Origin: an uncultured Shewanella sp.
Lineage (GTDB): Bacteria > Pseudomonadota > Gammaproteobacteria > Enterobacterales > Shewanellaceae
Assembly (NCBI RefSeq): GCF_947501665.1
Contig: NZ_CANMWS010000020.1
Location: 54,748 to 118,747 of the forward strand
DNA length: 64,000 nt
Reading direction: 5' to 3'
Part shown: piece after piece, positions 44,456-53,286 of the stretch
How the letters are laid out: every line of letters begins with the position of its first letter
Numbering within the stretch: position 1 is the stretch's first letter
The notes under the pieces: model-generated
What the model was told of the DNA's origin: nothing
The model's input: only the letters and a program-made list of their open reading frames with translations
Database searches by the model: none
Program-made: the position numbers and the translations under genes

Positions 44456-44688
44456 ATCACTTTTCACACGCCTTATCATGAAATTTTAATCAAACTGTCA
44501 TCAAGCATTCATTAGTGTAATATTTTTGTAATATTAACGCCGTAGGATGCGATTTACAGTTATGAAGTAACTCGTTAAAATAAAAACTGGTCCATTAATA
44601 CAAAAACACAGTTTTAATACGTTGGCGCTTGAGTTAACATGCGCCCGCTTTTTCCAATAATGGAATAACCAAAAATAGGTAAACGGCA

Positions 44689-45369
44689 ATGCCAGTCAAC
44701 TCTATTTTAGGCGTGTTTGCAAAATCGCCCATAAAGCCTCTACAAGAGCATATCGACAAAGTATATGATTGTTCATCCCTACTTGTCCCATTTTTCGAAG
44801 CCACTATGTCAGGAAACTGGGATAGTGCCGTTAAGCTGCGTAAAAAAATTAGCCAGGCAGAAAGAGATGCTGACTCGCTTAAACGTGAGATCCGCTTGAA
44901 ACTGCCCGGTGGTTTATTTATGCCAGTTGAACGCACTGATTTACTGGAGCTGCTTACCCAGCAAGATAAAATAGCGAATAAATCTAAAGATATCTCAGGC
45001 CGAGTCATTGGTCGCGAACTCCTTGTTCCTACTGAGATCCAAACTCCTTTCTTGACCTATCTTACTCGTTGCTTAGACGCAGTGAGTATGGCAAAAGAAG
45101 CCATTAACGAACTTGACGACTTACTCGAAACTGGTTTTCGAGGCCGTGAAGTGACTTTAGTTGAAAAAATGATCAGCAAACTTGATAGCATTGAAGAGGA
45201 TACGGATAGTTTACAAATTAATATTCGTCGTCAACTTTTTGCAATTGAAAGTGAATTGAATCCTATTGATGTGATGTTTTTATATAAGATCATCGAATGG
45301 GTAGGTGATTTAGCCGATCTCGCAGAACGCGTTGGTTCTCGCTTAGAGCTTATGCTAGCTCGCGTCTAA
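44689..45369 (+). CDS. DUF47/TIGR00153 PhoU-like protein paired with Pit
   Basis: The 226-residue helical protein (MPVNSILGVFAKSPIKPLQE) is the TIGR00153/DUF47 family, a PhoU relative with two three-helix bundles and acidic metal-binding motifs. Such proteins adjust the Pit transporter. The pit gene starts 24 bases after its stop, so the two are one operon. Confidence 0.92.
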   Translation: MPVNSILGVFAKSPIKPLQEHIDKVYDCSSLLVPFFEATMSGNWDSAVKLRKKISQAERDADSLKREIRLKLPGGLFMPVERTDLLELLTQQDKIANKSKDISGRVIGRELLVPTEIQTPFLTYLTRCLDAVSMAKEAINELDDLLETGFRGREVTLVEKMISKLDSIEEDTDSLQINIRRQLFAIESELNPIDVMFLYKIIEWVGDLADLAERVGSRLELMLARV

Positions 45370-45393
45370 CAATAAGATTATTAAGGCAGTGAC

Positions 45394-46662
45394 ATGGTTG
45401 ATGTATTAATCACCAATGGCCCGTGGCTAATTGCCATCGCGGCCACATTTGGGTTTTTAATGGCATGGGGTATTGGCGCAAATGACGTCGCCAATGCAAT
45501 GGGGACTTCTGTAGGCTCTAAAGCAATTACCATTAAACAAGCGATTATTATCGCAATGATTTTTGAATTTGCTGGAGCTTATCTCGCTGGTGGTGAAGTC
45601 ACCAGTACGATACGTAAAGGGATTATTGATTCAGCATATTTCATTAATGCTCCAGAATTACTTGTCTATGGGATGATAGCCTCCTTATTGGCTGCGGGAA
45701 TTTGGTTAGTATTGGCTTCTGCGCTAGGCTGGCCTGTATCAACAACTCACTCGATTATTGGTGCCATTATCGGTTTTGCCGCCGTTGGCGTTAGCCCTGA
45801 CGCTGTAGAATGGGGCAAAGTGGGGGGAATTGTTGGCTCTTGGATTGTCACTCCAGCTATTTCAGGTTTTATTGCCTTTGCTATTTTTCAAAGTGTTCAA
45901 AAGCTCATTTTCAATACCGACGATCCATTAAGTAACGCTAAACGCTATGTGCCTTATTACATGGGCTTAGCGGCTTTTGTTATGTCTTTGGTAACCATCA
46001 AAAAAGGCTTAAAGCATTTAGGCTTAGACTTTACGAATGGCGAAGCCTATGCCATGGCTGTAGGCTTATCTGCATTGGTTGTTATCGGTGGTATGATTGC
46101 CGTTAAACGCCTAAAAATGGATGTGAAAGCCGATCGTCAAACGCAATTTGGGAATGTTGAAAAAGTATTCGCAATCTTAATGGTTGTTACCGCTTGTTGT
46201 ATGGCTTTTGCACATGGTTCAAATGATGTCGCTAATGCCATTGGTCCACTAGCAGCGGTTGTCTCTGTTGTTCAAAGTGGCGGCGAAATTGGTAGTAAAT
46301 CGCCGCTTGTGTGGTGGATTTTACCGCTTGGTGGTGTGGGGATCGTCATGGGTCTCGCCATTTTTGGTAAACGTGTGATGAAAACCATTGGTACAAACAT
46401 TACCCACTTAACACCAAGCCGTGGATTCGCAGCTGAGCTTGCTGCCGCTTCAACCGTTGTTATTGCTTCAGGTACTGGCTTACCTATTTCAACCACACAA
46501 ACGCTGGTTGGTGCGGTATTAGGTGTCGGTATGGCCCGTGGTATCGCAGCAATCAATATTGGTGTCGTCCGTAATATCGTCGTATCTTGGGTGATCACCT
46601 TACCTGCAGGTGCTGGTCTATCAATTATTTTCTTCTTTACCATCAAAGGCGTTTTTAGTTAA
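45394..46662 (+). CDS. pit: Low-affinity inorganic phosphate transporter Pit
   Basis: The 422-residue membrane protein has the inverted PiT repeats, each with the signature GANDVANAMG (residues about 28-37) and GSNDVANAIG (about 275-284). The transporter brings phosphate in with protons, usually as a metal-phosphate complex. It is co-transcribed with the DUF47 gene and followed by a strong terminator. Confidence 0.95.
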   Translation: MVDVLITNGPWLIAIAATFGFLMAWGIGANDVANAMGTSVGSKAITIKQAIIIAMIFEFAGAYLAGGEVTSTIRKGIIDSAYFINAPELLVYGMIASLLAAGIWLVLASALGWPVSTTHSIIGAIIGFAAVGVSPDAVEWGKVGGIVGSWIVTPAISGFIAFAIFQSVQKLIFNTDDPLSNAKRYVPYYMGLAAFVMSLVTIKKGLKHLGLDFTNGEAYAMAVGLSALVVIGGMIAVKRLKMDVKADRQTQFGNVEKVFAILMVVTACCMAFAHGSNDVANAIGPLAAVVSVVQSGGEIGSKSPLVWWILPLGGVGIVMGLAIFGKRVMKTIGTNITHLTPSRGFAAELAAASTVVIASGTGLPISTTQTLVGAVLGVGMARGIAAINIGVVRNIVVSWVITLPAGAGLSIIFFFTIKGVFS

Positions 46663-46709
46663 GTCTTGAGATAACTAGATAACATCATTGAAATACCTTA
46701 GATGCATAG

Positions 46710-46739
46710 AAGCCTGCTTAGTTAGCAGGCTTCTTTTTT
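46710..46739 (+). terminator. Terminator after pit
   Basis: AGCCTGCT and AGCAGGCT pair around a short TAGTT loop and are followed by TCTTTTTT. Confidence 0.85.
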
Positions 46740-46825
46740 CACACAAACAATTACCAGTATCACTTGCAAACAGCCCACTAAATCCCTAGCATGTCCTCAT
46801 ATATTTAATTGAAGAGAATTCTGAA

Positions 46826-47413
46826 GTGTTAAGACTCCTGACTTTAGTGGGGTTAATGTTACTCTCCCCAAACCTACTGGCGGCCAATCAAACTCGCTAT
46901 ATCTCTGATGATGTTTATCTTTACCTGCTAGGCGGACCCGGAACACAATATCGCATACTTGGCAGTGTTGAAGCTGGTCAAAGTGTCACTTTTCTATCCG
47001 AAACACAAGGTGACTACAGTAAAATTATTGATCCTAAAGGCCGTGAAGGTTGGGTTGAAACCAAATTACTGACAAAAGATGAAAGTTTACGCTTTAAATA
47101 TCCTAAACTTCAAAAAGAGTTGGAAGAAACAAAAGTTAAACTTGATCAATCATTAAGTTCTAATGACAGCAATACTCAAGAATTAAGTGATGCTAAAGCT
47201 CAAATTACTAAATTAAAAGGTATTCTTGAGACAACAACCAATCAGAGAGATGAAGCTAACGCCAAACTTGATCATATTCAAGCAAACGAGCGCTTTGAAA
47301 TGTGGCAGCAAGGCGGCATTATCGCTGGTATTGGTGTTTTCGTTGGTATCGTACTTGTCTATTTACCAAGACCGAGACGAAAAAACAAAAATAGTTTTAA
47401 ATCAAGATTTTAA
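46826..47413 (+). CDS. TIGR04211 SH3 domain protein (YgiM-like)
   Basis: The 195-residue protein has a signal peptide (to LLAA), a bacterial SH3 domain (about 20-88, with GPGTQYRILGSV and GREGWVETKLL), a coiled coil (90-155), and a C-terminal membrane helix (about 160-180) followed by a basic RPRRKNK tail. This is the YgiM/TIGR04211 layout, found in the periplasm with a C-terminal anchor. In E. coli ygiM lies near ygiF and glnE, so the block is conserved. The start is GTG. Confidence 0.85.
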   Translation: MLRLLTLVGLMLLSPNLLAANQTRYISDDVYLYLLGGPGTQYRILGSVEAGQSVTFLSETQGDYSKIIDPKGREGWVETKLLTKDESLRFKYPKLQKELEETKVKLDQSLSSNDSNTQELSDAKAQITKLKGILETTTNQRDEANAKLDHIQANERFEMWQQGGIIAGIGVFVGIVLVYLPRPRRKNKNSFKSRF

Positions 47414-47436
47414 AAAATTTAGCCCCGCTCATTCAT

Positions 47437-47468
47437 AAAAAAGTCAATGCACATGCATTGGCTTTTTT
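47437..47468. terminator. Terminator after the ygiM-like gene
   Basis: AAGTCAATGCA and TGCATTGGCTT pair (one G-T) with A-runs before and TTTTTT after. Confidence 0.8.
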
Positions 47469-47631
47469 ATGCCAGTAAAAAAAACAAAATTACCGCTTGT
47501 TCCCCACAATAATTTATCGTTATACTCTCGCTCAAATAATCATATATTGTATACAAAATACAAAAATTAGCCCTAACCCAACAAAAGCGGTGCTTTATCT
47601 GGCTACGGGCACACAAATGGAACTTTTCATT

Positions 47632-50600
47632 ATGTTTAAAGCCAGCCAGCTTCTCAACGGTTTCTACGATTCAGCGACACTTGATCAACTTTTTCACGCT
47701 ATCAGTAATAACTATATTGTCGACGAAGACTCCTATGTATCAGAACTTATCGCTTTAGTCCCCGATGCTGATGATACTCTGCACGCTATCCATTCCCGAG
47801 CAGAATCCTTAGTCAAACAAGTTCGCCAATACGACAAGAAAGGACTCACAGTCGGTATTGATGCTTTTTTACAGCAATACAGCTTAGACACACAAGAGGG
47901 CATTATACTAATGTGCTTGGCAGAGGCCTTACTCAGAATACCTGACAGTGCCACTGCTGATGCGCTCATTCAAGATAAGTTATCAGGGGCTCAATGGGAC
48001 GAACATTTACGCCAAAGTGATTCTGTTTTAGTCAATGCCTCCACGTGGGGATTGATGTTAACAGGCAAGATAGTCAAATTGGATAAGAATACCGATGGCC
48101 AGCCTAGCCACCTGCTTAACCGCTTAGTCAATCGTATGGGCGAACCTGTGATCCGCCAAGCCATGCTTGCAGCCATGAAAATCATGGGCAAGCAATTTGT
48201 ATTGGGTCGCAATATTAAAGAAGCATTAAAGAACAGTGACGCGAAACGTAAACTCGGCTATACCCACAGTTACGACATGTTAGGGGAAGCGGCATTAACA
48301 CAACATGATGCCAAGCAATATTTTCAAGATTACAGCCAAGCTATCAAAGCCTTGGCAGCGAAACGTTTTAATGAAAGCGATGCACCTAGACCCACTATTT
48401 CAATCAAATTATCAGCCCTTCATCCACGCTATGAAGCCGCCAATGAAGAACGTGTTCTAACAGAGCTATGTGATACCGTCATCGCACTTATTACCCAAGC
48501 TAGAAGCTTAAATATTGGCATTTCTATTGATGCTGAAGAAGCCGATCGGCTCGAGTTATCACTAAAGTTATTCAAACAGCTCTACCAATCAAAGGCTGCC
48601 AAAGGCTGGGGATTACTTGGTATTGTTGTGCAAGCTTATTCTAAGCGTGCTCTACCCGTTTTATGTTGGCTAACTCGCTTAGCAAAGGATCAAGGTGATG
48701 AAATTCCAGTGAGATTAGTCAAAGGGGCTTACTGGGACAGCGAATTAAAATGGGCGCAAGAAAAAGGCGAAGCAGGTTACCCGTTGTTCACGCGTAAAGC
48801 CGGAACAGATATATCTTACCTTGCTTGCGCACGATATTTGCTCTCCGATACAACCCAAGGTGCAATTTATCCTCAATTTGCCAGCCATAATGCACAAACT
48901 GTAGCCAGCATTATCCATATGGCAGGTGCGCGTCAATATGAGTTCCAACGCCTTCATGGTATGGGTGAAGAATTATACGATACTCTTTTAGCTGAAAAAC
49001 ACCCCACCAGCGTCAGAATTTACGCGCCTGTTGGCGCTCACAAAGATTTATTGCCCTATTTAGTGCGTCGCTTATTAGAAAATGGAGCAAATACCTCTTT
49101 CGTACATAAGCTCATTGACCCTAAAACCCCTATTGATTCATTAATTACTCACCCTATTACTCATCTTAAAAAGCATGCTTCTTTTTCCAACAAAAGCATT
49201 GTATTGCCTAAGAATATTTTTGATGATAATCGCCAAAACTCAAAAGGATTAAACCTAAATATTGAGTCTGAATCCACTCCTTTCCTTAATGCTATCAATC
49301 AATTTAATCACACGAAGTGGTCAAGCGCCTCGTTAGTGAATGGCAAAGTAATAAAAGGAGACAGCATCGAAGTCACAAGCCCTTTTAATACTCAGTTAAC
49401 AGTGGGAAAAGTCTGTTTTTCAAATGACGTGGCCATAGAGAATGCCCTCGACAGTGCCAGCAAATCTTTTCATCACTGGTCAAAAACGCCCGTTTCCCAG
49501 CGCGCTGATGCACTCAATAAATTAGCCGATTTATTGGAAGAAAATCGATGCGAGCTCATTGCGTTATGCACGCGAGAAGCAGGGAAAAGCATTCAAGATG
49601 GTATAGATGAAGTCAGGGAAGCCGTCGATTTTTGCCGCTATTATGCGATTCAAGCCACCAAGATGATGGCAATCCCTCAAAAACTAAATGGCCCCACGGG
49701 GGAACTAAATGAACTTTTTCTCCATGGTCGTGGCCTCTTTGTTTGCATTAGTCCTTGGAACTTTCCTTTAGCCATTTTCTTGGGCCAAATCACAGCAGCA
49801 CTGGCAGCAGGCAATACGGTCATTGCCAAACCTGCAGAGCAAACCTCATTAATCGGCTATCGTGCAGTAGAGCTGGCACATCAAGCAGGGATCCCAACGG
49901 ATGTATTACAGTTTTTACCCGGCACTGGCTCTACTGTCGGCGCCGCAATTACCAGCGATGAACGCATTGCAGGTGTCTGTTTTACAGGCTCAACCCAAAC
50001 AGCAAAACAAATTAACATCACACTGGCTCACCGTGAGGGTGCTATCATTCCTCTCATTGCTGAAACTGGCGGTCAAAATGCCATGATCGTCGACTCAACC
50101 TCACAGCCAGAACAAGTGGTTAATGATGTCATTGCATCGGCCTTTACCAGTGCTGGACAGCGCTGCTCAGCGTTAAGAGTATTATATTTACAAGAAGATA
50201 TCGCCGATCGCGTTATCGATGTCATGAAAGGTGCCATGGATGAGCTCAGTATTGGCGATCCGAGTCTCCTAAAAACCGATGTCGGGCCTGTGATTGATGC
50301 AACCGCCCAGGCTAACCTTAAGGCTCATATTGATCATATTACGCAAACAGGCCAGATATTAAGATCAGTTTCTCTACCAAAAGCTTGCGATAATGGATAC
50401 TTTGTTTCACCCACAGCCGTTGAAATAGATTCCATCAAAGTCCTTAATAAAGAACATTTTGGCCCTATATTACACGTCATTCGCTACTCTGCGAATAAAC
50501 TTAATGACATCATTGATGACATTAACAGCACGGGGTTTGGTCTAACGCTTGGGGTCCACAGCCGTAATGAAGGCCATGCCTTAAACATTGCTGCTCGTGT

Positions 50601-50823
50601 CAATGTCGGCAATGTGTATATTAATCGAAATCAAATTGGTGCTGTTGTCGGGGTGCAACCCTTTGGCGGACAAGGCCTATCAGGCACAGGGCCAAAAGCA
50701 GGAGGGCCACACTATCTCACTCAGTTTATCACAGAGAAAACCCGCACCAACAATATTACTGCTATTGGCGGTAATGCAACACTCTTGTCTTTAGGTGATG
50801 GTGATGATTGGCTAGATAAATAA
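47632..50823 (+). CDS. putA: Bifunctional proline dehydrogenase / glutamate-semialdehyde dehydrogenase PutA
   Basis: PutA oxidises proline to glutamate in two steps. The 1,063-residue product from ATG 47632 has an N-terminal helical domain, the FAD-binding PRODH barrel (about 215-520, with SIKLSALHPRYE, RLVKGAYWDSE and GHNAQT-like ASHNAQT), and the aldehyde dehydrogenase domain (ISPWNFPLAIFLGQ, catalytic Cys in FTSAGQRCSALR). The N-terminal ribbon-helix-helix domain of the E. coli autorepressor PutA is absent, so this is a bifunctional type that should not bind DNA. Upstream ATGs at 47497 and 47617 are less likely. The sequence is close to the Shewanella PutA I remember. Confidence 0.96.
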   Translation: MFKASQLLNGFYDSATLDQLFHAISNNYIVDEDSYVSELIALVPDADDTLHAIHSRAESLVKQVRQYDKKGLTVGIDAFLQQYSLDTQEGIILMCLAEALLRIPDSATADALIQDKLSGAQWDEHLRQSDSVLVNASTWGLMLTGKIVKLDKNTDGQPSHLLNRLVNRMGEPVIRQAMLAAMKIMGKQFVLGRNIKEALKNSDAKRKLGYTHSYDMLGEAALTQHDAKQYFQDYSQAIKALAAKRFNESDAPRPTISIKLSALHPRYEAANEERVLTELCDTVIALITQARSLNIGISIDAEEADRLELSLKLFKQLYQSKAAKGWGLLGIVVQAYSKRALPVLCWLTRLAKDQGDEIPVRLVKGAYWDSELKWAQEKGEAGYPLFTRKAGTDISYLACARYLLSDTTQGAIYPQFASHNAQTVASIIHMAGARQYEFQRLHGMGEELYDTLLAEKHPTSVRIYAPVGAHKDLLPYLVRRLLENGANTSFVHKLIDPKTPIDSLITHPITHLKKHASFSNKSIVLPKNIFDDNRQNSKGLNLNIESESTPFLNAINQFNHTKWSSASLVNGKVIKGDSIEVTSPFNTQLTVGKVCFSNDVAIENALDSASKSFHHWSKTPVSQRADALNKLADLLEENRCELIALCTREAGKSIQDGIDEVREAVDFCRYYAIQATKMMAIPQKLNGPTGELNELFLHGRGLFVCISPWNFPLAIFLGQITAALAAGNTVIAKPAEQTSLIGYRAVELAHQAGIPTDVLQFLPGTGSTVGAAITSDERIAGVCFTGSTQTAKQINITLAHREGAIIPLIAETGGQNAMIVDSTSQPEQVVNDVIASAFTSAGQRCSALRVLYLQEDIADRVIDVMKGAMDELSIGDPSLLKTDVGPVIDATAQANLKAHIDHITQTGQILRSVSLPKACDNGYFVSPTAVEIDSIKVLNKEHFGPILHVIRYSANKLNDIIDDINSTGFGLTLGVHSRNEGHALNIAARVNVGNVYINRNQIGAVVGVQPFGGQGLSGTGPKAGGPHYLTQFITEKTRTNNITAIGGNATLLSLGDGDDWLDK

Positions 50824-50840
50824 TTCCACCCCTGGATCAT

Positions 50841-50864
50841 AAAACCCACCAAATGGTGGGTTTT
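50841..50864. terminator. Bidirectional terminator between putA and the M28 peptidase gene
   Basis: AAAACCCACC and GGTGGGTTTT form a perfect 10 bp stem with an AAAT loop. It serves both convergent genes. Confidence 0.85.
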
Positions 50865-50875
50865 AACCTACTCGC

Positions 50876-52708
50876 TTACTGGGCTTTCCAGCTCACTTCT
50901 AAATTACTAAAACTGCTATAAGCATAGGCCCCAATATACCAAGTTCCAGCTACTGGGGTATCCATCGTACAGGTTTCTTCATTACCATTTTTAAATGGAC
51001 GACAATCATAACTAGACTGCGTCGGCTCTCCGGCTTGTCTAACATAAAGATCCGCATCACCTGAGCCACCAGTTGTTGACACAATCAAGGATTGCACATC
51101 ATCTGGCACTGTTATTTGATATTGAAGCCAATTCCCGGCATTTGCCGATTGGTCAAGCCAGCTACCACTGTCCCCTCCTCCAGTCCCCTCAGAAAAAGAG
51201 CCCAATAATGTCATCCCAGCATAACTTGCATAACCACGGATCATCACGTAATAATCTCCCGCAGCTGTCGGCGTAAATTGACAACTCTCAATATTCCCTC
51301 CTACATAGGGACGACAATCATAGTCATCTGTTGTCGGCCTAGCACCCAACTTCACATATAAATCTGCATCTCCAGTTCCGCCTGAAGTCGCGATAGTGAC
51401 GCTGCTGGCTTGGTCGGATACAGATAACACATAATTCACTTCGCTGCTTTTGGCCCCCGATAAATTGGTCACAGGTACATCATTGACCAAAGGGATACTA
51501 TCATCATTACCAACCTCAGTATTGAAGCCCAATTCAATAGCAAATGCCATGGCTAATTTTGCAAAGTTAAGCTCATGGTTACCCGTTGCATCGAGTTTAT
51601 CCTCAGTATCATTGATGGTATGAATAGAGCGATTATACTGACTCATTCTTGCTTCAAATGGCATGCTGGCTGGGTAACCTAAATTATGCCATGAAGCATG
51701 ATCTGAACAACCATACCCACAACTATCAGTTCCATAGTTGACGCCAGGTAAATAGGTATCAACTAAGCTCATTAAATAACTATTAAGTCCTGAATCAGTG
51801 TAATCATCCATAAACACAATATCTTCAGTGCTACCAATATACCCAGTCATATCAAGCTGCATCACAGCAATAATATTGTCATTATCCGTAGAAGCTTGAC
51901 TGGCAATTTCTCCACTGCCTCTCAATCCCACCTCTTCAGCGGCATACCCCATAAACTTAATGGTTCTTTTAGGCTGAATGCCTTGCGCCATAAAAACTCG
52001 AATAACTTCTGTTATCGTTGCAATACCAGAGGCATTATCATCGGCACCAGGTGCCTGCATATTATTCCCTGAACCCGAGTTGCTGATAGAATCTAAATGC
52101 CCACCAATAACAATAATATCATCAGGCTGTTCGCTCCCCGTTAAAGTTAATATCACCGAGTCTTGAGACCATGAAGCATGAGGGTAATAGCTCATGCTTG
52201 CCCAACTCTCAGTACTACTCAGTTGGCTCCAAGTATCACCAATCCATTGTGCTGCACTAACGCCTTGAGTGGAATTATAATAACGATTATCAAACGCAGA
52301 AAGTGTACTAATAGAGGCAAGCAAACTGGCCGTAGACAGTAATGGTAAAGCTGCATTCACTTTATCAGCCTGATTAATAGGCGGTGGGTTAAACGCTAAG
52401 GAATGAACTGGCAATTGACTTACCGCATACGCTTCTGCCTCTGATTTATGCACCGTAAAGCCACCACAACGATGATGTTCCTCATGCATTAATGTGCTTA
52501 AAGTTAGGATTTCTTTTTCAGAAATTTTCGCTATCATTTTATGTTGCAAATTATTTGGGCTACTGGGCACAGATACACTTGCATTCACTTGCTTTAACAC
52601 ATTAAATGTATCTGCATCCGTTGTTATCCATAAATCATCAGCATCACTATTTGATGCTAATAACGCTCCCGAAAAGCCCAATAATAAAGTAGTCAAAACG
52701 CGCTTCAT
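50876..52708 (-). CDS. Secreted M28 aminopeptidase with two PPC domains
   Basis: The 610-residue protein has a signal peptide (to LLAS), a propeptide-like region (20-110), an M28 zinc peptidase domain (about 110-395) and two C-terminal prepeptidase (PPC) domains (about 415-505 and 520-610). The zinc site is visible in GGHLDS, GADDNASG, AAEEVGL, QLDMTG and the SIHTINDT histidine. CGYGCSDHAS is the disulfide loop of the Vibrio leucyl aminopeptidase type. The two PPC units share the GDADLYV and DCRPF/YxxGNxE-C patterns and are usually trimmed after export. It releases N-terminal residues from peptides outside the cell. Confidence 0.92.
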   Translation of the reverse strand: MKRVLTTLLLGFSGALLASNSDADDLWITTDADTFNVLKQVNASVSVPSSPNNLQHKMIAKISEKEILTLSTLMHEEHHRCGGFTVHKSEAEAYAVSQLPVHSLAFNPPPINQADKVNAALPLLSTASLLASISTLSAFDNRYYNSTQGVSAAQWIGDTWSQLSSTESWASMSYYPHASWSQDSVILTLTGSEQPDDIIVIGGHLDSISNSGSGNNMQAPGADDNASGIATITEVIRVFMAQGIQPKRTIKFMGYAAEEVGLRGSGEIASQASTDNDNIIAVMQLDMTGYIGSTEDIVFMDDYTDSGLNSYLMSLVDTYLPGVNYGTDSCGYGCSDHASWHNLGYPASMPFEARMSQYNRSIHTINDTEDKLDATGNHELNFAKLAMAFAIELGFNTEVGNDDSIPLVNDVPVTNLSGAKSSEVNYVLSVSDQASSVTIATSGGTGDADLYVKLGARPTTDDYDCRPYVGGNIESCQFTPTAAGDYYVMIRGYASYAGMTLLGSFSEGTGGGDSGSWLDQSANAGNWLQYQITVPDDVQSLIVSTTGGSGDADLYVRQAGEPTQSSYDCRPFKNGNEETCTMDTPVAGTWYIGAYAYSSFSNLEVSWKAQ

Positions 52709-53286
52709 TGTTATTTTCCTTTCAATTTTATTGATGAAACATCCTTTTGCCTAAACTCGAAAAAATCAGTGCCAGTTAAACTTGCTGCGTTATTTGATAA
52801 ATCTTTTAAAATAAATAGTTAACTTATATCAGTCACATTCATTCATACTCACAGCCGAATTTTGTCGATATCAAAGTAGGATTTCGTACACAGAAGCAGG
52901 CAACAACTCGAAGTCTCAACACAGATAGAAGCAAAATAATGATATTCAGCGGTATGCATAAACTGAGATCAGGCTACAACCCATTGACTGATGAATAGCA
53001 TCAGCATAGGAACATTTTTATTATATACAGATAACAATTCGATAACACTAATTTAGTGTTATCTTAATTAATTTTTACTCACGAAAGTCATTTATTGCTA
53101 TTTGTCTTCGGCCTAACTATCACCCTAAAAAGGAAAGATATGAGACTAATTACACTATAAGATTAAAGTCATTATGTGACGCTAATCAACATCATGTGTG
53201 ACCCATTGTCGCAATCAATAATTTACTATTTGACCTCGCGAAAGGTTTATTGACAATGCCCGCCTCAATGATCAAATAGAGTTACC
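52709..53286. promoter_or_regulatory. Long divergent intergenic region with a 23 bp palindrome
   Basis: The 578 bases separate the M28 gene (minus) from the copper receptor gene (plus). A 23-base palindrome, GATAACACTA-ATT-TAGTGTTATC, lies at 53041-53063. It could be a metal-responsive operator, or a hairpin, as TTAATTAATTTTT follows. Further on, AAAGGAAAG is placed as a ribosome site before a six-codon frame (MRLITL, 53140-53160), which might be a leader peptide. Nothing else is clear. Confidence 0.45.
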
